Below, in pieces: positions 45,449 through 56,200 of a stretch of DNA of 64,000 nucleotides. The stretch is from Symbiodinium microadriaticum (taxonomy: Eukaryota > Sar > Dinophyceae > Suessiales > Symbiodiniaceae). The notes under the pieces were generated by a model, which had not been told where the DNA came from, ran no database searches, and saw only the letters and a program-made list of their open reading frames with translations. The position numbers and the translations under genes are program-made. Location: NCBI GenBank assembly GCA_001939145.1, contig LSRX01000852.1, forward strand, positions 181,418 through 245,417, read 5' to 3'. Within the stretch, counting starts at the first letter, position 1. The number at the start of each line of letters is the position of its first letter.

Positions 45449-48400
45449 ATGCTGCCCACGCCACGTCCGTCGCCTTGCCCCTCACCTCGTCCGGAGGATA
45501 TGTCTTCCGTACTCCAATTCCGGGTCGATTGCAGCCGCACGAAGCCAGGGCAAGCAGTTTGGATCGTGGGCTCAGCGCCAGAGCTGGGGGCATGGAAAGT
45601 GGAGGGAGGCACAAGCTGCACAGTCGAGAATCTAGGGCTTAAGGCTTAGAGTCTTACCTGTCCAGTGCGACGCCTGAGGTGTACCCTGCATGACAACTGC
45701 ACAAAGCTTCCCCAAATGGACGTCGGCTGATGTGCAGATGAAGTCCTCTAGCATTGTCGAGTTCAAAGTAGTGGTTGCAGGCGAGAACGGACAGGATGCG
45801 AAGTGGGAAGGTGGCAACAACAAGAAGCTACAGTTGCAGCTAGATGAACCGAAGATGGTCATCATCCGGTGCGATTACGGCAAACCTGATCTCCGGGTCG
45901 AGACAACTCGGCTGTCTCGGCCGCAACCCCGGGCGGCTTCGCCGGCACACACACCGAAGTTGCAGCCCGTCGTGGAGAGTAAGCCTGCGCCGCAGCCGAC
46001 TCGGCCACAGGATCCGCCAGCTCAGACACCCAAAGCCGTGGAAAGCAAGCCCTCGTTCATGAAGCAGAACACCTCCCGACACTTCATTTTGAATGAAGAT
46101 GGCTCCACCAACTTTCAGATGAGCAGAACACCAAGTTTGATGATGCTGGACGCTGAGGAGCTCTTCAAGGAGGCCGCAGCGGAGGAGCAGCACGTGGCAG
46201 ACCTTGCGCGTGCAGATCTCAACATGAAGCAGAGACGAGTCTCCAGTCATACGCTTCTACAGGAGATGCAAGAAATCACAGACTATGCTGATCCCTCTAA
46301 GACTGTAATGCTTCAGGCCTTTAATTGGGAAAGTCACCAGGCAGGCAAAGGGGACTGGTACAGCATAGTGGCATCCAAGATACCAATGTTCAAAGACATG
46401 GGCATCACCGACCTTTGGTTGCCACCCTGCTCCCAGTCGGTTGCACCACAGGGCTACCTCCCATCTCAGCTCTTTAACGTCGATGGCTCCAAGTACGGCA
46501 ACAAGGCTTCGCTCCAAAGCTTGCTCTCGAAGTTGCACAAGGCGAATATGCGTGGAGTCGCCGACATTGTGATCAATCACCGGTGTGGTGACAAGCAGGA
46601 CTCGGACGGACGATGGAATGTCTTCACCAGCACTGGCATGGAGCACCGCCCGAGCTTTGCGGGAGTTATGGACTGGCAGGGATGGGCCATCACGTTGGGG
46701 GACAAGTTCTCGGACGGCACCGGCGAGCGAGGACCGGGCAAGTACGATGGGAAGTTCGACGCAGCGCCGGATATTGACCACGGGAACAAGAAGGTGCAGC
46801 AAAGCATCCAGATTTGGCTTCGATGGCTTCGCCTCGAGCTCGGCTTCGATGCCTGGCGCTTCGACTTTGTAAAAGGCTACTCTGCAGAGTTCGTGGGCTT
46901 GTACTGCAAGAAATCTGAGCCGGCGTGGGCCGTTGGCGAGCTATGGTTGGACATGGCATACGACGACAACGGCCTGGCATACAACCAGGATCGCCATCGC
47001 CAGGACACCATCAACTGGATCAACGCGACCGGCAAAGCCAGCACAGCCTTCGACTTCACCACGAAAGGTGTTCTGCAGGAGGCCGTCCGAAACTGCCAGT
47101 ACTGGCGGCTGAAGGACACAAAGGGCAAACCTCCGGGAGTCATCGGCTGGATGCCGACTCATGCCGTCACTTTCCTGGACAACCACGACACAGGAAGCAC
47201 CCAGGCACATTGGCCCTTCCCCAACGACAAGATCATGATCGGATACGCATACATCCTCACCCATCCAGGAATTCCATGTGTCTTCTGGGATCATGTTTGT
47301 GATTGGGGCGACAATGTCCGCAACGACATTCAGAAGCTTCTCCGGTTGCGCATTGAGTCTGGCATGAAGGTGGATTTCCCGGTCAAAATATTGCAGGCCG
47401 ACCATGACCTGTACATTGCAGAGATTGGTGCTCCAGCTGTACTTAGGGTTGCTTTGGGGCCTCGTGTCGCACCAGCCTATGATAAAAACTACTGGCAGAA
47501 GGGTGCATCTGGTCACGGCTGGTGCGCGTGGATCAGCAAAGCAGCCAAGGCGAAGTACGAGGAGGCCAGGTCCGGCGATCCCCAGACGCAGCCAGCGCAG
47601 CCGCAGCCGGCTTCGACCGGAACAAGTCCCGAACGTAGCCCCGTGAAGAAGGCCAGCGCGAACACCGCCGCCGCTCCACAAACCTTCGAGCCGGCATCCC
47701 GAATGGAGCCTGAGCTGCCAGAGCAACCAGTGATAGAGCGAGTGCCGAGCATGGACATTTGCTTGAAGCTCCGTTTGCCCAAGCACCTGGAGAAGGCCAA
47801 CACTCGGGTTGTGGTCTGTGGCGAGGTTCCCAGCCTCGGCTCCTGGACGCCTGCATCCGGAGCCCCGATGCAGAAGCATGAGGATCTCTGGGTCCTGGGT
47901 GAGATGCCCCATGGTGTCGGTGCAGGAACGCTCTTCAAGTTTGTTATCATGGAGAAGGGCCAGCAGCCTAAGTGGGAAGGACGTCCCAACAGGAACTGGA
48001 GAGAGGCCGAGGCCCCTGTCGTTACCCACATTTGGGACAGCTCCCAGAGCGAGCGGCCAAAGAAGCCTCCTGGCCAAGGAAAGAAGCTGAACACCATGAC
48101 TGCGACTGGGAAGACAGCTGATTTCATCCAACGCATTGCTCAGGAGAATCGCGACAGGTCCAGCTATCGATTAAAGCTGGAGCTGCCCCGCATACTGATG
48201 GAGGAGGAGCAGCTCAACTCATTGATGGAGTTGGCTTGTTTGCAAGCCTATTTGACGTGGATATCCAGTGGCCAGATCTCCTGCAAAGAAGACGGAGGCC
48301 ATCATAGGCCCTGTGCTGCTGCCAACTCTGCCAAGGCTGTCACGGAGGCTTTGTGGGATCTGGCTGCCAATGGAGATGCCGAGCTTTTCATAGCTCGCCG

Positions 48401-49248
48401 CATCTTCCCTTGTTTACCATCCTTCTCTGACGAATTTACCTGTGCTGTGCCCATGACTCGAATTCGAGACATTGCGCACCGAAACGACATCCCAAAGGAC
48501 ATGAAGCTCTACATCAAGTTCCCTTGCTTGCAAATGATTGTGTTGCCACTGTGCATCTTTCGCCATGGTGTAGGTTGCAACGCGTCTTTTTGTGGAAGTG
48601 TGCTTGTGCATTTCTGCTACTGTTGATGGAACTGCAGTGATTCAGCAGCTTCGGCATGGCCTGCTCGATGCGATCATGCTCGCGCGAGTGAAGTCTTCTG
48701 GTGTTTCGTTACATTCCACTCGTCTCAGCGGACATTCGCAGCAGTCATGTCGAAGTCTTCTTTCTCACTCCTGCAATCGCACAGCTGTCCCGTGCACCAC
48801 ATGCACATTGATAGATCCATCCGGCTCTAGTCTCTCCCCCCCTTTCTGTCTCTCTGTCTCCCCCACTCTCTCTTTGTCTCTGCCCCTCTCTCTGTCTCTC
48901 CTCAACCTCTCTGGATAGATAGATCGTTAGATAGATGTATAACTGAATACATATACACAAGCACATGTATGAATCAAAGCTACACTGTGCAGCTGTTCTT
49001 CTCTTATTTCGTGTTTAGACTAGGGCATACCCCTCCTGAAAGACGAAACATGGGGACAAAGAAAGCTCTGAGTGTGCGGTACTGTAGACCTGCAGGAACA
49101 TGAGCAAACATAAGCAAACAGAGCAGAAATATGTATGCATGCATGCACGTATGTGTGTACGTATGTACACACAGACAGAGAGAGAGAGAGAGAGAGACAG
49201 AGAGAGAGAGAGATATATATATATATATATATGTTTATACATATAAAA

Positions 49249-49279
<31 letters not shown>

Positions 49280-52200
49280 CACACATACATACATATGTGT
49301 GAGTGTGTGTGTGTGTGTGTGTGTCTGTGACGGCGACGTGTGGGCAATTCAGTGTGCCCAACCGGGCTTGTGCATGTCAATAACTCAACACAGGCATGTA
49401 TTCCTGCCAGACCTTTCACACATGCATTCATGAGTGCGCAGGTGTTTCATTCATGCGTGGAAATCGTGTCCGACCGCGCTTTCCCGAACAACCGGGAAGT
49501 GCAGTTCCAACCCTTTGCATCCCATGAAGGAAGACAACGCGAACTGTGAGGTTTTTCTCCTTGGCTTCTCCTCCGTTATGGCTTTCGAACTTCTAGACTT
49601 AGCAACTTCTTGTGTCCCTGTTTCTGCTCTTCATCATAACGACGGAGGGCTTCAGAAGCAAAGTGTCCACCTGATCGGGTCCTTGACAAAGTCAAGACCC
49701 CACATATCTACAATCGGGACAGTTGAGAGGCTTCGCCACACAGAAAGTCGAAGACATGAATCATCATGAACCTTATGCTGCACCCGTCCCACAACCACCA
49801 GCGACCGCACCAGTGCAACAAGAGCAGCAGGAGCAACAGCATTGTGTTGGCGACAAGTGAGCCAGACTCGCGCCCCCCCCCCAAGCCACCACATTGCAAG
49901 GTGGGCAGATAGTAAACACAGGCAGGCAAAAAGCCACTTGCAACCGCTTCTGACACCTGGTCTCGTTTCCCACGATAGTTTCCGTCACAAGGCCATCTTA
50001 AGAGTTCCTTTTACTGACCGAGAGCTAGGCACGAGCTCCAGAACAAGCTTCATCGCTGCGCGGATCCTGGGGACTTGGTGAAGCTGGACCAGCTGGTGGA
50101 GCGTATTGACCGGGAGGGTGGCTACTCCGAGGGATTCGTCCGGGAAATGCACATCTTTCAAGTTGAGCTACGGGACTTCTTCAATGCCACAGGTTTGGGG
50201 CTCATGCCACGTTTTTGATTGGGTATCATAGGAGAGATGCATTGGGGTGAAGCTCCGTGAATGTAGCCCTGCAGGATTGGACGATTCGGCTCGGAAGATT
50301 GCCCAGGAGGATGGCAGCCTCAGGGGTGCGGTGGATCACCTCCTGCACTTGAAGTTCTCGAATGCAGATCCTTTCCACCAGCTCGGTGCCTTGACGGAAC
50401 TTCGCAAGATGGTCGTAAACAGAGTGGCTGAACAGAACTGGATGAGACTAGACATTGAGCTGGAGAAGTATGCATTCGTGCTCTTGAGCCAAGTGGCCGG
50501 ACAGTTGGAGCACGAGAGTCGGGGTTCTCGTTCATGGTGGGAGCGTCTCTCCAGGTCTTTGGTCTCAGCCTTGGCCCAGACCCAGTTAACGGGCATCTCT
50601 CAGAAGGAGTGCGAAATCGCCATCCAAGAGACAGAATCTGTGTCGCCACATATCTCTGATGGCTCCAAGGGCCCCTTCCTTCCGCAGAGGTTGGTGGCGA
50701 CCATGGACCGTACTTTGCGGATTTGTTTCAACCTACAGGCATCTCTTGAGCAAGCGTATTCCGGCGTGCCAGATCTGGGTAGGGCGCTCAGCATCGACTC
50801 GCACGCCATCTCTGTCTTCGTTGAGGCGGAGCTTCGCGCGTCCGTCCTGTTCCAAGTCTCGAAGCTCGCACAACTGGCCATGCAGCAAGCGAAAGCCTGT
50901 GCGGGGCTTCCACTCTGGACAGCCATCTCGGCCGGAGCTTGTGTGGGCCGCTGCCTACGTCTCAGGGCATTGGCCGAGACATGGAATCAGACCCTTCCAA
51001 AGGAAGGCACTGTAGTGTTCTGTGAAGAAGCCAGCGGTGACGAGGAGATCCCGAATCTTGTTAAAGGCGTTGTCGTGGCCCGTGACCTTCCCGTGCTGAG
51101 CCACCTCGCCCTGCGTGCCCGCCAACTCGGGGTGGTCTTTGCCTGCACGGCCGAGTCTGGGCTCTTCCAGAAAGTCCAGGGAGCAGCGCAACCAGGCAGA
51201 GCTGTGCGGCTCTCCGTCACTGCTTCTGGCGATGTGCATGCAGAAGGAGTTGGCGACGCGGAGCTCACCGTCAGCGAGAGCAAGCCGACAGCCGTGAAGA
51301 AGCCCAAACTCGGCGAACTGAACCTGGTGAGTGACAAGGTCTTCGAGGTCGTGCCGGCCTGAGATCCGCATCCACGATTGTGCTTTCAGCCCGCTGCCAA
51401 GCGCCGCATGTGACAGATCTGAGGTAGAGATTGCGGACCAGCCTCAGTTCGCAGGCAGCAAGGCGGCCTCCTCGGGTAAGCTTGAGAAGCTTGCCATGGA
51501 GCTCGGTTTCAAGGCCCCGAAGGGTGTTGCGATACCTTTCGGCGTCATGAAGAAAGCGGTGCATGGAGCCGTCTTCGAATCTGCTCTCCAGCAGCTGCAG
51601 TCCAAACTGGGAAGCAACTCTCCCGACATTGAAGCAGCAGCCCTTGCTGTACGGGCTGCCGTGGAGAAGCTGTCAGTACCTGGGAATGTTCTGAAGGACA
51701 GCACGGCTTTGCTTCAGCTAGGTCCAGCTAGGTTCGACCGCGGCTTCGCATTGTTTACAAGCTTGGCCTCGCCAATCTGCATCGAGAGAGGGACTGGTTT
51801 AGAGATTCAGCTGTGCGCCTGCCAGGAGATTGCAGCCAAGCTGCCGAAGGCCGAGCGCGTTGCAGTTCGATCGTCCGCGAACAGCGAGGATTTGGAGAAG
51901 GTCTCTGGGGCCGGGCTGCACGACTCCGTCTTAGGAGTGGCCTTGAAGGATCAGACCAAGCTCCAGAACGCCGTTCTTCAGGTCTGGAGCAGCATGTTCA
52001 CATTGCGGGCCGTCCAGAGCCGACATGCTGCCGGAATGCCACTCTACGAGGGCATCGCAATGGGCGTCCTGGTGCAGCCCATGGTCTCCTTGGCGGGGAG
52101 TGTCTACGCCTTCATCGCCTTCTCCAAGGACGCGGTGGCACGGAATGACAACGCGGTGTACATCGAGCTGTGCATCGGCCTTGGGGAGACGCTAGCATCG

Positions 52201-52731
52201 GCCAACGAGCCGGGTACTCCTTACCGCTTGTCCCCAGGCTTTCAGAATCCATCTATGCTGCTGTTGGAGTACTTTGGGACGGAGGGCAGACAGAGAGAGA
52301 GGAGGGAGACAGTGAGGCAGAAGTCTTTGCAAGAGAGAGCCCAGGATTGTGCAGAAGCAGCCGCCTCACGAAGTGGAAGTTGCGTCCTTGGGAAGCTTTT
52401 CTTTCGGCCTCCAGGACATGCCAGATGGTCTCAAGAAGGTCCCGATCGACTATTCCCAGGAGAGACTTAGCACGGATCGGGACTACCTTGTGCAGATGGC
52501 CCGCGACATCGGCAAGGTTGCTGTTGGCATTGAGAAAGGCGCGGCTTCAGAGTGCATAAATTGAGGCAGTGATTGACCAACAGGCTGAGCACAGGTTCTC
52601 TCCCTTGTGTGTGTGCAGTGCTAACTATGGCAGGGTATGGTGTCCCTATGGACATGGAAGGCGTCGTCCTGGAGCGAGGTGGATCGAGGGAAATTCACTT
52701 GGTACAGGCTCGCCCTATCGTCGGCGAGTAG
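45449..52731 (+). CDS. fusion protein: CBM20 - GH13 alpha-amylase - CBM20 - phosphoglucan, water dikinase
   Basis: ATG at 45,449 (or 45,500), no signal peptide. CBM20-1: VLQFRVDCSRTKPGQAVWIV, a small intron near 45,630-45,690, then EFKVVVAGENGQDAKWEGG. A linker leads to a complete plant-type GH13 (46,300-47,500): GVADIVINHRCG, GFDAWRFDFVKGY (nucleophile Asp), AVGELW (acid Glu), VTFLDNHDTGS. An in-frame Pro/Ala-rich linker follows, then CBM20-2 (47,750-48,050; LGSWTPASG, WEGRPNRNW). PWD begins in the same exon: WISSGQISCKEDGGHHRP, PMTRIRDIAHRNDIPKD. Intron 48,518-50,028 is followed by NKLHRCADPGDLV. Later exons: the phosphohistidine block LPVLSHLALRARQ (about 51,085), intron 51,327-51,423, then GSKAASSGKLEKLA, VAVRSSANSEDLEKVSGAGL, GLGETLASANEPGTPYRL and EIHLVQARPIVGE, TAG at 52,729. 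PWD moves the beta-phosphate of ATP onto glucan. About 1,800 residues. Confidence 0.9.
48518..50028 (+). other. 1,511-base GT-AG intron splitting the dikinase region
   Basis: The exon ends ATCAA at 48,517, the donor is GTTCCC, the acceptor GAGCTAG, and the next exon starts at 50,029 with GCACGAG. Joining gives IKHELQNKLHRCADPGDLV, which matches the plant PWD order IKHxxQNKLHRxAxPxDL. The intron holds CT-rich, GA, TA and TG microsatellites and no convincing gene. Confidence 0.85.
48830..49325. repeat. microsatellite cluster (CT)n, (GA)n, (TA)n, (TG)n
   Basis: CT-rich tract at 48,830-48,910, GATA units to about 48,940, a GA tract at about 49,174-49,213, TA tracts at about 49,213-49,275, and CATA then TG runs at about 49,276-49,325. 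All lie in the intron at 48,518-50,028. Confidence 0.9.
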
Positions 52732-53267
52732 ACGACAGTGTCAAAATGATACAGCCACGTGACTCAAGTACTGCATTCCCAGTCAACTTGGCGGTGTATC
52801 TCAGCTGCCATTTGACAACTAGCAGCAGGAGTTGATGCAGTTCTGCCGTTTCGCGGCCGTCATGAAGGCATCATCGCTTTCGGAAAAGGTCCACATCATG
52901 CCTTGCCACACATTCCCAACACAGCATATCTTACGTGGCAATGATGCGCCGAGCAGTCACATGCTGAGGTCGCGTCAATCCTGATCATTTCCGAGCTGGC
53001 CAAGTGGGTCCTTCACCTCATTGGGGATGTCATCCGGTAAAGGGGGCGGCTGTCGCAAGCTCTCGACCTTAACCGAGATGACACCTGCAATGTTCGGGTG
53101 GCTCAAGCGTCATGTCACCACAATGCAAGGCTAAGACCTCCAGACCCAACCTTTCCTCTCCGGGCGAGTGCACCACGTGTGAGCAAGCTAGCAGCATCAT
53201 TGGACGGGTGTTCCTGCACCATGGCGGCTACCCAGGCTGATGCGCCGGTGGAAACTTGGACTGCAGC
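52732..53267. other. intergenic, no gene seen
   Basis: About 535 bases between the dikinase stop and the first shikimate-kinase exon. I looked for an EPSP synthase C-terminus here, because that domain precedes shikimate kinase in AROM proteins, and saw none. An ATG at 53,221 in good context opens 16 codons and could be a first exon. Confidence 0.45.
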
Positions 53268-56200
53268 ATGATCAGAAATCCGGCTAGGTCCACGGCCCCA
53301 GCCAGCCATAGCCAGCCCGTCAAGAAAAGCTTCCGGATCCAGGTTGCTTTGATCGGCATGCGCGGTGCCGCTTGGACTTCCCTGGCAGTCGGCGATGCGA
53401 AACAGCCTGCTTGAACATCTGCCACTGTCAAAAGGCTGGAAAAACCACGCTGGGCCGAGATGCTGCCAAAATGCTTGGCTTTGACTTTGATGATTTGGAC
53501 GAGGCCCCCTCCGATAAGGACTTTGCAACGGTGCTTGCTCACCAAGACACGGTTGACAGGTCATCACTCGTGCGGCTGGCGGAAAGCTTCCACCCCAAAT
53601 CGTAGCAGAGCAAGGCCGTGCAGAGCCTCAGCGCACGGCCGTGTATGACTGCCTGCTTGGAAGGCTGGGAGGCCTTCCGTGCCTTGGAGGCGGACTGCTT
53701 TCAGAAGGCGGCCTCGGGCAGCAAGGCCAGACATATTTGGGCTGTGCGATGCTGCTCACTTAACGACTCTTGCTGACAGTTACAGGCCAAGATCATCGCC
53801 TGCGGTGGGGGAATTATCGAAACCTCTCGGGGGATGGATTTGATGAGCAGCCATCATCCCGACGCTTGTCCGCTTTGATTTCGACAAGGATACTGTTGTC
53901 GTGGCGTGGCAGGGCCGTCAACGTACAGCCTACTGTGGCCTGTGAAGGTGGTCTTGATTGACCGACCGATCGATGACATAGTGAAAACATTGGAGATCCT
54001 TGGCAGGCAGCAGGCAGTCAAATCACATCCGGAAGCTCAGTTGAGCCATGTTGAGCCCAGGGGTGATCCGTCCGCCCAAGTTCACAGAGCATCTCTCGGA
54101 GAGCATCCCAGGGACACGCTCGGCAGTGGCTTTGACTCCCGTGCCTGTATCTTGACATGCCCTGCAGGACACCTACAAGCGCCGCCTTCCAAAATATGTC
54201 GCCTTGGCTGCAGGGCCCACGGCCCTTGTCATGACAACATTGACAAAGGAGCTTAAGGATATGTCTCGCTGCGACTTAGTAGCACAAGGTGTTGGAGCGT
54301 TTTTTGCGATTTCGCGTTGAGGTGCAGGCCGCAGACTTCCGCTTTCCTGTGGCCCTAGGGGAGTCAGATCTGCACTCCCTGACGTCCGCTTTTGCCCGCT
54401 TTGCACGGAGCTCGGGCACAGCAAAACTCAAGGCAATCCCGACTCCTGCACGAAACAAGGTCAGTTCTGCCGTGGGCTGCCTGTCTCCGGCTGTGGTGAG
54501 CGACTCCTTCTTCATCACGCTCACCGCAGCTAACTACGGCGAGGCCCGCATTATGCATCATGACAAGAGAGTCCAGTCAACCCGCGGACAAGCCAAAAGG
54601 GGGAAGGGCTTAGTGCATGCACACGACAAACCAGCCTTTTTCACGTCAAGCAAACTGCAGACTACTGCTTGGTGTATTGTTGCAAGTTGGGGACGCTTCG
54701 GATACATGATGACGGGTCACAAGCCGACCTTTGCAAAGGAGCATGGCTCTTGAGCATGCAATGCCAGATCCGTGAGGTTTCTGCGGAGATTCTCCGCTCA
54801 GCTGCCCGAGCTGCAGATGTGCTGGAGTTCAGGGTCGACCTCCTCGGTTCGCTGGACCATGGCAACATCGTGCACCAGGCCAGATGTCAAGGTGTCTCAC
54901 GGAAGAGAGAACGCCTCCTCTCCGAAGGCCTCAGTTCTGCCAGACTGCATGATAAACTCCCGACTCTCCAACCTGTCCAGACGGTACTTCCATGCCCAAC
55001 CATGAACCCCAGCCTTTGAAGACTAGCGAGAATTCGAACGTAAGCGCTGGGTGCAGGTGGCCCTGGTGCGTCGGATCGCTCCCGGCACTCCTTTGCTGTA
55101 CACTGTACGTCCACGTCTCAGAGAGCGGGGCGGAACCCTTCCCGAAGCTGTGGACGGGCATCGGGAGAATCCTGCCTCCTTCCCAGAGTTTGTGCAGGAT
55201 CTAACGCCCTGGCATTCAGATATCTACAGGTGGCCAAGCATGCCTCCATGCACTGACCTTTGTCTATAAGCTAGCCTTGTTTCTGCTCCAGTGTGGGTTG
55301 CTTGTGTTGTAGGTCGTAAGTTTTCGCAGAACGCTCGGCAAACTGTAACTCAAGCATCATGGCACTCGCCGTGTGTGCAGAGTGAAAGCAGCCTTGAGTT
55401 CGCTTACGCAGTGAATCCCGCACACATGCGTAATATCTTGAATCGCCATGCGGCCAGCCATACTCATGTCATAAGCACGCCAACAGATGCCTGCTGTTGT
55501 CGGGGTAGACGCTTGAGCACGACTTGTACAAGTCTGTTGCTACCCAATTACGCGGCTCCTACAACTGCGCACTACCGAGACGATCCAAGACGTTTACAGA
55601 CTCTAGCCCGATGTCGGATGCCAAGATCCATCCAAGCACATCCCTCGAGGATGGAGCCTCATCCGAGAGCGTGTAAGGGCATAAATGCCTGCCCGACGCG
55701 ACACAATCAACACGAGTTACTTCGTTTCAGCAGATGTATAAATTCGGGGTACATGTCTGGATGTATGCGCGAGGGCACCGGCCATGGTGCCAAGAGGACC
55801 GGGATTGGCCAAGGCCGCAATCTGGGCAGCTTGGCAAGTGGGAGTATTGGCCGGGTGCTTGGAAAGCATCGCCCAAGTCAAAGGTGAAGCCGTTTCCCTC
55901 CTGCGACCAGAGCTAGAATGCAGGCCAGGCCAGCACAGTGGTCAAAGAGGAGCACATGGCAGAGACTTCGCGGGGGAGGAGAGCTCTGCCAAATATGTCC
56001 AACAGGCGGTGAACGCCTTACAGAAGGCCGAAATGCGAGTTGCGAGGATTGGCAAGAGCAGAAGGAGAAGACGGCTCGGCTTATGGCGTATGAGAAGGAG
56101 ATTCAAGCTGCATACGCAGAAGAGGAACGCAGATTCCACATTGCTCAAGAGAAACTGGTGGCAGAGCTGGGAAATGCCCAGCAGCAAGAGGAGGCCGCAA

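Noticed and set aside
46941-48131. Minus-strand frame of 396 codons
   Set aside because: It is antisense to the amylase/CBM20/PWD exon, whose + frame has unmistakable motifs. The minus frame has none and reflects the G+C-rich codon bias.
49020-49431. Open frames on both strands rich in Ile, Tyr, Cys, His and Thr
   Set aside because: They are read-through of TA, TG and GA microsatellites within an intron.
50247-52731. Bacterial-type pyruvate, phosphate dikinase or PEP synthase
   Set aside because: The LSHLALRAR phosphohistidine block, RSSANSEDL and GLGETLAS order, and the preceding EDGGHHRP and TRIRDIAHRNDIP segments, are those of glucan/phosphoglucan, water dikinases.
52732-53267. EPSP synthase or DHQ synthase exons ahead of shikimate kinase
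   Set aside because: No KTFPDYF-like, GDHR-like or DHQ synthase metal-site motif could be read in any frame.
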